A stretch of DNA of 11,883 nt. Origin: Clostridiaceae bacterium. Its GTDB lineage: Bacteria; Bacillota; Clostridia; DSM-8532. Made by a program: the position numbers and the translations under genes. Location of the stretch: assembly GCA_012727625.1 (NCBI GenBank), contig JAAYGP010000002.1, positions 1-11,883 on the forward strand, in the 5' to 3' direction. This document shows, in pieces, positions 1-6,410 of this stretch. Numbering within the stretch: position 1 is the stretch's first letter; each line of letters begins with the position of its first letter. The notes beneath the pieces were generated by a model that was not told the DNA's origin, ran no database searches, and was given only the letters and a program-made list of their open reading frames with translations.

Positions 1-792
1 AAGAGACAGCATCAGATGCTTCAGACAGGCGCGTTTTATATAAGGCGCGGGTCGACCACGGATATAGCAAGGAGAACTGAAATTGCCCAAATGATGCAGG
101 AAAATGGTTTGAAAACCTATGAGACTGTGCCCCTTGCAAAGGCTACCATGGACGATCTTGATAAAAAACTGCTTCAGGAATATTTTAATAATTTGAATGT
201 ATGCGATAACGAGCCTAATATGTTTCTGATGGAAGCCCTGGGGTTTATAGCCGAAGCTGATAATGGTGAATATTTGCCTACAATTGGAGGCATGATTATC
301 TTCGGGAAAAACCCTTCAATTTTTCTGCCCCAATGTCATGTGAAATTAAAAAGCAGTGAAGGAATTACTCATATAACAGGTAATATTTTTTCAATGATAA
401 ACCAGACTTTGGAGAAAATTAAAAATATTCTTACAGACGACACCTACCCCTATGACGCTGTTGAAGAGTCAATGGCAAATGCTATGCTGCACAGGGATTA
501 TCTTGATATTTCCAGAGGCATAGTTGTCGAGATAAAGGATAATTGTATTGAAATCAGCAACCCGGGAGCCCTCGTTGCCGGTAATGTTACATTAAGATAC
601 ATGCGTGACAATAACCCTAAAAGGAGAAATCCGTGGCTTTATCAAAGACTTTTGATTATGGATTACAAGAGGCATTTTTTAAGGGCAGGTACAGGCCTGT
701 TTCGAATTAAGGAAGCTTTTGTGGAAAGAGGAAAGGTTAAATTTATAAACCTTGGCTCAAGGAATTTGTTCAAGGTTATTTTTCCCCGGTAA
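1..792 (+). CDS. AlbA_2/GHKL-type ATP-binding protein, 5' end cut by window
   Basis: The frame is open from the first base (codons KRQHQ precede the Met at 16), so the real start lies upstream and only the C-terminal part is seen. The first visible residues, FYIRRGSTTDIAR, resemble the end of a Schlafen AlbA_2 domain. Further on, EESMANAMLHRDYL (about residues 154-167 counting from the Met at 16), DNCIEISNPGAL and the RRNPWL...AGTGLFRI stretch match the HATPase_c_4 domain that follows AlbA_2 in 'RNA-binding/ATP-binding, putative transcriptional regulator' proteins. EESMANA-HRDY is the N-box-like ATP/Mg site. The protein ends soon after this domain, with no added winged helix. The family's role is poorly defined (nucleic-acid-binding ATPase or regulator, sometimes in defence islands), and nothing nearby suggests defence here. 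Family call is good; function is not known. Confidence 0.75.
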   Translation, partial: KRQHQMLQTGAFYIRRGSTTDIARRTEIAQMMQENGLKTYETVPLAKATMDDLDKKLLQEYFNNLNVCDNEPNMFLMEALGFIAEADNGEYLPTIGGMIIFGKNPSIFLPQCHVKLKSSEGITHITGNIFSMINQTLEKIKNILTDDTYPYDAVEESMANAMLHRDYLDISRGIVVEIKDNCIEISNPGALVAGNVTLRYMRDNNPKRRNPWLYQRLLIMDYKRHFLRAGTGLFRIKEAFVERGKVKFINLGSRNLFKVIFPR

Positions 793-807
793 TTATTTGA
801 TCTGTTT

Positions 808-837
808 TTGTTCCGGATAAACAACGGGAAATATACA
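808..837 (+). promoter_or_regulatory. Possible sigma-A promoter for the decarboxylase
   Basis: TTGTTC (808-813), 18-nt spacer, TATACA (832-837). Both hexamers are imperfect. It would start a leader of about 100 nt ahead of the decarboxylase gene. Weak support; chance matches are common in AT-rich spacers. Confidence 0.3.
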
Positions 838-848
838 TGCTTATACTT

Positions 849-871
849 AGACGAACGATGGGATTTCGTCT
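849..871 (+). other. Stem-loop in the decarboxylase leader
   Basis: Perfect 7-bp stem AGACGAA (849-855) / TTCGTCT (865-871) with a 9-nt loop, followed by the palindrome GGCTTAAGCC (877-886). No T-tract follows, so it does not look like a terminator. It may be a 5' UTR structure of the downstream gene. No known riboswitch class could be matched. Confidence 0.4.
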
Positions 872-943
872 GCTATGGCTTAAGCCTGGGATTTCTACCT
901 TTGCAACGAAAAAATCTGATGTTTTTTACCCCCCGTGTAATGA

Positions 944-2437
944 ATGGACATAATGAAGCGAGACTTTATAAATGAAAAAGAGAGAGCGGAAATGAAAAAG
1001 AGAGCAGAAACTCCAATAATAAACGCATTGGAAACATACAGTACCAATGGGAAAATAAAAATGCACATGCCTGGTCATAAAGGCGGAAAAGGATTCGCAA
1101 AATGGTTTGTCGAAAACCTGGTTCAATATGACATAACCGAAATACCCGGGCTTGATAATCTGCATAATCCGGAAAGCGTTATAAAAGCCAGTATGGAAAG
1201 GTGCGCGAATGTCTTTGGAGCGCGAAAGTCCTTTTATCTTGTAAACGGTTCCACATCCGGCATCCATGCCATGCTTATTTCTGCCTTTAACAGGGGGGAC
1301 AGGCTCCTTGTTCAAAGGGATTGCCATCAATCGGTAATAAACGCATTAATCCTTTCTGGGATTCAGCCGGTTTTTGTAACACCCGGATACAATGAACGAT
1401 GGCATCTGAAAATGCCTGCAGGGTTACATGACTGGGAAAAAGCAGTTTTAAGTAATCCCGATATAAAGGGTGCTGTTGTTACATATCCCGATTATTACGG
1501 CATGTGTGCCCCGATTTCTGAAATTGCGGATTTAATGCATCAGAATGGGAAACTGCTTCTTGTGGATGAGGCTCACGGTGCCCATTTCGCAATATCAAGA
1601 AGGCTTCCTCAGACAGCTTTAAAGCAGGGAGCGGATTTGTGTGTTCAAAGCTTTCACAAGACACTGCCGGCTTTAACCCAGGCAGCGGTTTTGCATATCG
1701 GAAGCGACAGAATTTCTGAGGACAGGGTAAAGCGCGCTGTTTCAATGCTTACAACAACAAGCCCATCATACCCGGTAATGGCTTCCATTGAATATGCGGC
1801 AGATTTTGCAAAAACAGACGGATCTGGAGAATATGACAGGCTTATTTGTCTGCTTGATGATATAAAAAAAGAACTGAACAAAATGGTGAGGCTTAAAATC
1901 CTTCCCGATGAAATCCAGGGAATAAAAAGAGATCCAACCCGCATTGTAATTGATACTTCCGATTCCTGCCTTACAGGGTACGACTTATATGAAAAGCTAA
2001 GCAGAGAATATGGAATTGTTGCGGAAATGGCTGATGAAAGCCATGTGGTTTTCATTGTTACAACAGCGGATAGTGAAAAGGAACTTACACACTTAAAGAA
2101 TAGCCTTATGGATCTTGACCGAAAGTCTGATCCTGCTGATTCCCAAAAAAAACACCTGTCTTTCCGGCCGATGGAACAGGGAAAATGTATTATACCGGAG
2201 CTGTCAGTTTATCTTAACGGGTGCCGGTATATCCCGCTGAATGATTCCGAGGGCAAAAGAAGCGCGGGGATGGTAACGCCATATCCGCCCGGAATACCAA
2301 TGCTTTGCCCGGGCGAGACCATAACAAGGGAACATATCCATCTTCTAAGGGATATATCAACAAGCAGGGTTGATGTTCATGGGATTAGTATTTCCGGAAA
2401 CGGTCGTGAAATAAAAATCAGGGTGTTTGACGAATAA
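944..2437 (+). CDS. Orn/Lys/Arg decarboxylase family protein (YaaO-like)
   Basis: PLP-dependent fold-type I decarboxylase of the short aminotransferase-like (SpeA/YaaO) group; it should turn a basic amino acid (arginine or lysine most often in this group) into the diamine or agmatine and CO2. Seen: HMPGHK at 41-46, the PLP-phosphate segment NGSTSG at 101-106, LVDEAHGAHF with Asp208 (pyridine-N contact) and His211, SFHKTLPALTQ with Lys239 as the Schiff-base lysine, and the C-terminal VTPYPPGIPMLCPGE signature. At 497 aa it is a normal length. The start is uncertain: no good ribosome binding site precedes 944 or 953 (Met4), and Met17 at 992 gives the MKKRAETPI-type N-terminus seen in relatives. 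Position upstream of yaaR-holB-yaaT matches yaaO of Bacillus. The substrate cannot be told from sequence. Confidence 0.9.
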   Translation: MDIMKRDFINEKERAEMKKRAETPIINALETYSTNGKIKMHMPGHKGGKGFAKWFVENLVQYDITEIPGLDNLHNPESVIKASMERCANVFGARKSFYLVNGSTSGIHAMLISAFNRGDRLLVQRDCHQSVINALILSGIQPVFVTPGYNERWHLKMPAGLHDWEKAVLSNPDIKGAVVTYPDYYGMCAPISEIADLMHQNGKLLLVDEAHGAHFAISRRLPQTALKQGADLCVQSFHKTLPALTQAAVLHIGSDRISEDRVKRAVSMLTTTSPSYPVMASIEYAADFAKTDGSGEYDRLICLLDDIKKELNKMVRLKILPDEIQGIKRDPTRIVIDTSDSCLTGYDLYEKLSREYGIVAEMADESHVVFIVTTADSEKELTHLKNSLMDLDRKSDPADSQKKHLSFRPMEQGKCIIPELSVYLNGCRYIPLNDSEGKRSAGMVTPYPPGIPMLCPGETITREHIHLLRDISTSRVDVHGISISGNGREIKIRVFDE

Positions 2438-2621
2438 CAATAAAAATGCTGTCAAAAAAGCAACGTTACTGATTATTAAAGTGGTGTCACCCGATATAAA
2501 TATTGAAAGAGATGGTTACTGTTTAAATGTTCTGCTTTTTTAAAACTGCGGGATATAGATTATGATAACAACTTATGCTGTTTCACAATATCCGGAATAA
2601 GCCGGATAAGATTAAGAGGTG
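2438..2621. other. Spacer where tmk and yaaQ would be expected
   Basis: No gene is visible between the decarboxylase stop and the palindromic element. The stretch holds a 7-bp hairpin TATCCGG (2589-2595) / CCGGATA (2602-2608) with a 6-nt loop, and GGTTACTGTT at 2514-2523, which repeats the first bases of the inverted-repeat element downstream. No clear terminator follows the decarboxylase gene. In B. subtilis tmk and yaaQ sit between yaaO and yaaR; no remnant of either is recognisable here. Confidence 0.5.
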
Positions 2622-2678
2622 GTTGCTGTTCACACCCTGATTAGTTAAACCTGAATCAGGTCGGGTGTGAACAGTAAC
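2622..2678. mobile_element. 57-bp palindromic mini-insertion element with 8-bp target duplication
   Basis: Terminal inverted repeats: GTTGCTGTTCACACCC at 2622-2637 and GGGTGTGAACAGTAAC at 2663-2678, whose reverse complement matches the left end at 15 of 16 bases. The pairing continues inward (CTGATT with AATCAG), so the whole unit folds into one hairpin. It is flanked without gap by the perfect 8-bp direct repeat AAGAGGTG (2614-2621 and 2679-2686), as left by transposase-made insertion. The right-hand copy is the ribosome binding site of yaaR, the left-hand copy its duplicate. It has no coding capacity, so it would be a MITE-like element moved in trans; 8-bp duplications are made by IS families such as IS66 and IS256, but the parent element is not identified. 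Confidence 0.75.
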
Positions 2679-2686
2679 AAGAGGTG
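2679..2686 (+). promoter_or_regulatory. yaaR ribosome binding site inside the duplicated target site
   Basis: AAGAGGTG lies 5 nt before the yaaR ATG and is the only plausible Shine-Dalgarno. The same octamer occurs at 2614-2621 on the other side of the palindrome, so the insertion copied rather than destroyed the signal. If transcription comes from upstream, the mRNA hairpin abuts the ribosome binding site. Confidence 0.75.
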
Positions 2687-2691
2687 ATTTT

Positions 2692-3150
2692 ATGGGTATT
2701 AAAATAAATGGTTCCAATAGACAAACAGGTAATTTAAAAGGTACAATAAAAACGGAAAACACCAGAATCGGAAGCAGCAACAAAAGCAGCTTTAATTCGC
2801 ACCTTAAGCGGCAGACATCCCAGAACCAGGATGAAATTCTGCAAAACATGGCCAGTGAAATAATAAAGCAGGGTGAACGCCTTTCAGAAAAGGTTGATAT
2901 CTCTGAGCTTAAGGCATATAAAAGAATGATATCGGAATTTCTTGAAGAGGCTATACGCTCTTTTGCCAGGTTTTCCAGGGAAAGTTTTATGGACAGGCGA
3001 GGCCGCCACAGGCTTTATTCCATTGTAAAAAAGGTTAACAGCGAACTGGAGGAGTTAACAAAGGAAGTGTTGAAAAAAGAGAAGGACCACTTGAAAATAG
3101 TAGGGAAAATAGAGGATATACGAGGACTTATCCTTGATATAATTATATGA
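2692..3150 (+). CDS. yaaR: YaaR family protein (DUF327)
   Basis: A small charged protein of 152 aa. The first 45 residues are polar and low in complexity (Asn, Ser, Lys, Thr), probably disordered. The rest is predicted helical, with the family pattern YKRMISEFLEEA, then DRRGRHRLYSIVKKVNSELEELTKEVL and a C-terminal KIEDIRGLILDI. YaaR is conserved directly upstream of holB and yaaT in Bacilli and Clostridia; its molecular job is not established. Start ATG is set by AAGAGGTG 5 nt upstream. No membrane segment or signal peptide. Gene identity rests on both sequence and position. Confidence 0.85.
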   Translation: MGIKINGSNRQTGNLKGTIKTENTRIGSSNKSSFNSHLKRQTSQNQDEILQNMASEIIKQGERLSEKVDISELKAYKRMISEFLEEAIRSFARFSRESFMDRRGRHRLYSIVKKVNSELEELTKEVLKKEKDHLKIVGKIEDIRGLILDIII

Positions 3151-3194
3151 CAACTACAAGAGGAGTGGGGATTTATTCCGGAATTTAAATTACC

Positions 3195-3203
3195 TGATAT
3201 AAT
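3195..3203 (+). promoter_or_regulatory. Extended -10 promoter candidate before holB
   Basis: TGATATAAT has the TGn extension and a perfect TATAAT (3198-3203). No good -35 is present at the usual distance, which an extended -10 can tolerate. It would give a leader of about 130 nt for holB, containing the hairpin at 3249-3271. Confidence 0.35.
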
Positions 3204-3248
3204 TTATGACAGACACATAAAAACATAATGGTTTCCGGGAGAAATTAT

Positions 3249-3271
3249 ACAGGTTAAATGATTTAACCTGT
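3249..3271 (+). terminator. Hairpin between yaaR and holB, possible weak terminator
   Basis: Perfect 10-bp stem ACAGGTTAAA (3249-3258) / TTTAACCTGT (3262-3271) with loop TGA, followed by TGTGTTGTT. The stem is AT-rich and the U-rich tail is broken by G, so termination would be partial. It could end the yaaR transcript or act as an attenuator for holB. Confidence 0.4.
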
Positions 3272-3337
3272 TGTGTTGTTGAACTTCGGAAATAATATGA
3301 AATTGCCGTCACATAATTTGTTAAGAAAGAGGATAAT

Positions 3338-4306
3338 ATGGATTTAGACAAGCTTGTTGGACAGAAATCGCTGATACACCGGATAAAAAGAATAATAAAT
3401 AACGACAGCCCCGGCCACGCCTATGCTTTTTCCGGTCCTGAAAGAATCGGAAAAAGAACCTTTGCTTTTGCATTTGCAAAGAAGCTGCTTTGCTGTGGGA
3501 ATAAAACTGAATTGTGTGACTGCAAATCATGCAGAACATTTTTGGAGGGTACAAATCCTGATTTCTATGAAATCATCACGGATAAAGGTTCTGTTGGTGT
3601 AGACCTGATCCGTGATATGCAAAGCGATGTGGCAAACCGTCCTGTATATGGCAAATATAAGGTTTATTTTATTGACAACGCTGAAAAAATGACCATACAG
3701 GCACAGAACTGTTTGTTAAAAACTCTTGAGGAGCCACCGGAATACACAATAATTCTTATTTCCGTAACCAGTTTTGAAGCGCTGCTTCCCACTATACGGT
3801 CAAGAACAGTGAATCTCAGAATGAGTACCTATACGGATGATGAAATGAGAGAAATCATTTGCCCAGTATATGATATACCTGAAAATGAGCTTGATTTTAT
3901 ACTGAAATTTTCCAGGGGGATTCCCGGCAATGCTTTTCACATGATAGAAGAGGGTATGGTGAGAGAACTCAGAGAACATATATTCAGGTTATTGGAAAGG
4001 CCTGACGATTTAAACGCTGTTGAAAAAGTAAAAAATATGCTTACAGACAATAAAACGGAGATTACCACTGTTTTGGATATCCTGATTTCTGTCTTCAGGG
4101 ATTGCCTTATGCAGAAACATACAATGGAAAACAGGTTGATTAATTCAGATAAAAAGGATATCATAAAATGTATTGCAAAGTCTAATTCCAGCCGGAAACT
4201 GATGGATAAAATCAAGGAGGTGGAAAGGCTGAGATATGGTTTTAAGTCAAATATTAATTACCAGCTTGGAATTGATCTGTTATTACTTGAAATTCAGGAG
4301 GTTTAA
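3338..4306 (+). CDS. holB: DNA polymerase III, delta' subunit
   Basis: Clamp-loader subunit that, with delta and tau, opens and loads the beta sliding clamp at the replication fork. Seen in 322 aa: N-terminal AAA+ domain with GQKSLIHRIKRII, P-loop GPERIGKR (33-40), a zinc module made of Cys52/53, Cys60, Cys62 and Cys65 (CDCKSC), a Walker B-like VYFIDNAEKM (109-118), LLKTLEEPP (126-134) and the SRT trio in TIRSRT, the delta'/DnaX sensor-finger region. The C-terminal part is the helical collar domain. Start ATG has AGAGGA 6 nt upstream. Its last codons contain the AGGAGG of the next gene, so translation of holB and ricT is probably coupled. Normal length for the family. Confidence 0.93.
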   Translation: MDLDKLVGQKSLIHRIKRIINNDSPGHAYAFSGPERIGKRTFAFAFAKKLLCCGNKTELCDCKSCRTFLEGTNPDFYEIITDKGSVGVDLIRDMQSDVANRPVYGKYKVYFIDNAEKMTIQAQNCLLKTLEEPPEYTIILISVTSFEALLPTIRSRTVNLRMSTYTDDEMREIICPVYDIPENELDFILKFSRGIPGNAFHMIEEGMVRELREHIFRLLERPDDLNAVEKVKNMLTDNKTEITTVLDILISVFRDCLMQKHTMENRLINSDKKDIIKCIAKSNSSRKLMDKIKEVERLRYGFKSNINYQLGIDLLLLEIQEV

Positions 4307-4310
4307 ATAA

Positions 4311-5189
4311 ATGGCAAATGTTATTGGTGTCCGGTTTCGTTCTGCCGGAAAGGTTTATTATTTTGATCCTGTTGATATTGAGCTTAAACTGGGCGAACGG
4401 GTTATTGTGGAAACAGCACGCGGCGTTGAATGCGGGGAAGTGGTCATTACAGCAAAGGAAGTGGATGACAACGAGGTTGTGGCCCCTTTGAAGAAAGTTA
4501 TGAGAAAGGCAACGGGGGAAGATCTGGTACAGGTGGAGGAAAACCGCAAAAAATCTGAAGAGGCTTTCAAAATATGCCTTGAAAAGATACAGAAGCACAA
4601 CCTGGAAATGAAACTGATTGATGTGGAATACACTTTCGACAATAATAAGATTCTGTTTTACTTTACTGCCGACGGAAGGGTTGACTTCAGAGAACTTGTC
4701 ATGGATCTTGCGGCTGTTTTCAGGACAAGGATAGAGCTTCGGCAGATTGGTGTAAGGGATGAAGCGAAAATGATAGGGGGTCTTGGGGTATGCGGCAGAA
4801 CATTGTGCTGTTGCACCCATTTAACAGAGTTTCACCCGGTTTCAATAAAAATGGCAAAAGAACAAAGCCTGTCTTTAAATCCATCAAAAATTTCAGGAAC
4901 CTGCGGCAGGCTCATGTGCTGCTTAAAATATGAGCAGGAAGCCTATGAGGATCTTTTAAAAAGGATACCTAAAGTTGGGGCACTGGTCCAAACACCTGCA
5001 GGGACAGGTAATGTGGTGTATGTTTCACTTCTTGAGGAGAAAGTAAAGGTAAAGCTTGATGAAAATAATGATCTGGATTTAAAGGAATATCATGTTTCGG
5101 ACATTAAAATTATTAAGGATGCTGAAAAGGCACCGGAGCCTGAATCCGAGGAAGAAGATATTGAGTTGCTTAAGGAGCTGGAAGATTAA
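4311..5189 (+). CDS. ricT: PSP1 domain protein RicT/YaaT
   Basis: Homologue of B. subtilis RicT (YaaT), which with RicA (YmcA) and RicF (YlbF) forms a [4Fe-4S]-binding complex that works with RNase Y in mRNA maturation and is needed for sporulation, competence and biofilm formation. In the 292 aa the PSP1 C-terminal domain carries GGLGVCGRTLCCC (Cys161, 166, 167, 168) and SGTCGRLMCCLKYE (Cys198, 203, 204), a cysteine set fitting cluster binding. The tail after residue 270 is acidic (PEPESEEEDIELLKELED). Start is set by AGGAGG ending 10 nt upstream, inside holB; the gap to holB is 4 nt. Partners RicA and RicF are not in the window. Confidence 0.9.
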   Translation: MANVIGVRFRSAGKVYYFDPVDIELKLGERVIVETARGVECGEVVITAKEVDDNEVVAPLKKVMRKATGEDLVQVEENRKKSEEAFKICLEKIQKHNLEMKLIDVEYTFDNNKILFYFTADGRVDFRELVMDLAAVFRTRIELRQIGVRDEAKMIGGLGVCGRTLCCCTHLTEFHPVSIKMAKEQSLSLNPSKISGTCGRLMCCLKYEQEAYEDLLKRIPKVGALVQTPAGTGNVVYVSLLEEKVKVKLDENNDLDLKEYHVSDIKIIKDAEKAPEPESEEEDIELLKELED

Positions 5190-5215
5190 TACAAGACTGA
5201 ATAGTTGTAAAAGCA

Positions 5216-5244
5216 TTGACATGGCGATAATTATATTGTAGGAT
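5216..5244 (+). promoter_or_regulatory. Sigma-A promoter for the ferredoxin gene
   Basis: Perfect -35 TTGACA (5216-5221), 17-nt spacer, TAGGAT (5239-5244) as -10 with 4 of 6 consensus bases. It lies just after ricT and gives a leader of about 40 nt. With the terminator at 5489-5519 it makes the ferredoxin a likely single-gene unit. Confidence 0.55.
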
Positions 5245-5290
5245 AATTTAGGAATCCCAATATACTTATATAAATACCAGGAGGTGTACC

Positions 5291-5461
5291 ATGGCATATT
5301 ACATTAATGATGATTGTATTAGTTGCGGCGCTTGCGAACCTGAATGTCCGGTAAGTTGTATTTCAGCTGGAGACAGCAAATATGTAATTGATCCGGAAGA
5401 ATGTATTGAATGCGGAGCCTGTGCGGATGTATGTCCTGTTGATGCTCCAAAGCCGGAATAA
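5291..5461 (+). CDS. 2[4Fe-4S] ferredoxin, clostridial type, 56 aa
   Basis: Short electron carrier with two classic cluster motifs: Cys9-x2-Cys12-x2-Cys15-x3-Cys19-Pro and Cys38-x2-Cys41-x2-Cys44-x3-Cys48-Pro. The sequence begins MAYYINDDCISCGACEPECP and ends PVDAPKPE, the standard layout and length of clostridial ferredoxins (about 55 aa). AGGAGGTG sits 5 nt before the ATG, a very strong ribosome binding site that fits an abundant protein. It is flanked by its own promoter and a strong terminator. It could serve the 2-oxoacid oxidoreductase downstream, or as general cytosolic low-potential carrier for pyruvate oxidoreductase and hydrogenase; the sequence does not decide this. Confidence 0.95.
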   Translation: MAYYINDDCISCGACEPECPVSCISAGDSKYVIDPEECIECGACADVCPVDAPKPE

Positions 5462-5488
5462 TATGAGGAATATAACCTAAAGAACAAT

Positions 5489-5519
5489 AAGCCGGACACT
5501 TGTTAATGTCTGGCTTTTT
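5489..5519 (+). terminator. Intrinsic terminator after ferredoxin
   Basis: Stem AAGCCGGACA (5489-5498) / TGTCTGGCTT (5507-5516), 10 bp with one G-U pair, 8-nt loop, running into a five-T tract. Canonical rho-independent layout. Confidence 0.85.
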
Positions 5520-5558
5520 AATTTGAAAAAGTGTTTTACTAAGAAAATAATCGCTTAA

Positions 5559-5654
5559 AATCAGATTTCACATATCGAAAAGGCGGAGCTGCCGGGATAT
5601 TAACAACGACCCCGGTGACTTGTTATAGAATCAGCTTTCACATTTTGAAAAAGG
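5559..5654 (+). repeat. Pair of direct repeats 70 bp apart before trmN6
   Basis: AATCAGATTTCACAT followed by GAAAAGG (5559-5584) and AATCAGCTTTCACAT followed by GAAAAAGG (5629-5654) share most of about 26 positions with a period of 70. The second copy runs into the Shine-Dalgarno of trmN6. Between them lies a small hairpin CCGGG (5592-5596) / CCCGG (5611-5615). This may be a leftover tandem duplication of the leader or a double regulator site. Confidence 0.5.
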
Positions 5655-5663
5655 AGTACCACT

Positions 5664-6410
5664 ATGAAGCCTCCTGTTCTTAAAGATGGGGAACGTTTGG
5701 ATGATCTGCAATTGGCAGGTCTGTATATTATTCAGAAAATTAAAGGTTTTCGTTTCGGAATTGATGCTGTTTTGTTATCCAATTATGTAAAGGTTGGCAA
5801 AAACGCCAAAATTATAGACCTTGGCACCGGAACAGGAATAATTCCGCTGCTCCTTTCAGCAAAAACAGAAGCGTCAAAAATAGTTGGTATTGAAATTCAG
5901 AAAGAAATGGCTGAGATGGCTGCAAGAAGCGTGGAATACAATAATCTTCAGCACAAAATTGAGATTGTGGAGGGAGATTTCCTCAAAGCAACGGAAATAT
6001 TCGGGTATAACAGTTTTGATGCTGTTGTAACAAATCCTCCGTATACAAAATCAGGCAGCGGCCTTTTAAACCCTGAGGATTTAAAAGCAGTATCAAGGCA
6101 TGAGATTTATTGTACGCTGGAAAAGCTTATCAGTATATCTTCAAGGTTATTGAAAAGCAACGGTCGATTTTTTATGGTTCACAGACCTGAAAGACTGGTA
6201 GACATATTTTATTATATGCGAAACAATGCAATTGAACCCAAAAGCATAAAGCTTATACATCCGAGTGCCGGCAAGCCTGCCAATCTGGTACTGGTATACG
6301 GGCTTAAAAACGGAAATCCTCAGGTTACCGTTGAGGAACCTTTATATTTGTACCAGGATGACGGTACGGGCCGGCTGAAGCAGCAGGTATCAAAAGAAAG
6401 GGGATTTTAA
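5664..6410 (+). CDS. trmN6: tRNA1(Val) (adenine(37)-N6)-methyltransferase family protein
   Basis: SAM-dependent class I methyltransferase of the TrmN6/YabB family (248 aa, usual length). Seen: motif I DLGTGTGIIPLLL at 52-64, an acidic motif II in VGIEIQ (74-79), and the N6-adenine catalytic motif NPPY at 124-127 in TNPPYTKSGSG. The E. coli member methylates A37 of tRNA-Val; the Bacillus and Clostridium proteins are placed by homology only. The N-terminal LQLAGLYIIQKIKGFRFGIDAVLLSNYV matches the family's substrate-side start. Start ATG has AAAGGAG upstream. The TAA stop overlaps the next ATG by one base (TAATG), a sign of translational coupling. Position after yaaT matches yabB. Confidence 0.88.
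   Translation: MKPPVLKDGERLDDLQLAGLYIIQKIKGFRFGIDAVLLSNYVKVGKNAKIIDLGTGTGIIPLLLSAKTEASKIVGIEIQKEMAEMAARSVEYNNLQHKIEIVEGDFLKATEIFGYNSFDAVVTNPPYTKSGSGLLNPEDLKAVSRHEIYCTLEKLISISSRLLKSNGRFFMVHRPERLVDIFYYMRNNAIEPKSIKLIHPSAGKPANLVLVYGLKNGNPQVTVEEPLYLYQDDGTGRLKQQVSKERGF

Noticed and set aside
877..910. TTTCTACC at 892-899 resembles the J2/3 core of purine riboswitches, preceded by CTATGG
   Set aside because: The distance between the GG of the would-be L2 and TTTCTACC is too long, no P2 or P1 partner strands pair, and no matching L3/J3-1 follows. Taken as a chance 8-mer.
926..1330. 134-codon minus-strand frame over the decarboxylase start
   Set aside because: Shadow of the well-supported plus-strand decarboxylase gene; no start signal and no family match.
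4254..4820. 188-codon minus-strand frame over ricT
   Set aside because: Antisense shadow of the ricT and holB coding sequence; composition follows the complement of the plus-strand genes.
5291..5461. Idea that the ferredoxin is a fragment of a larger Fe-S protein
   Set aside because: It has its own strong ribosome binding site, normal clostridial ferredoxin length, and a terminator 27 nt after its stop.
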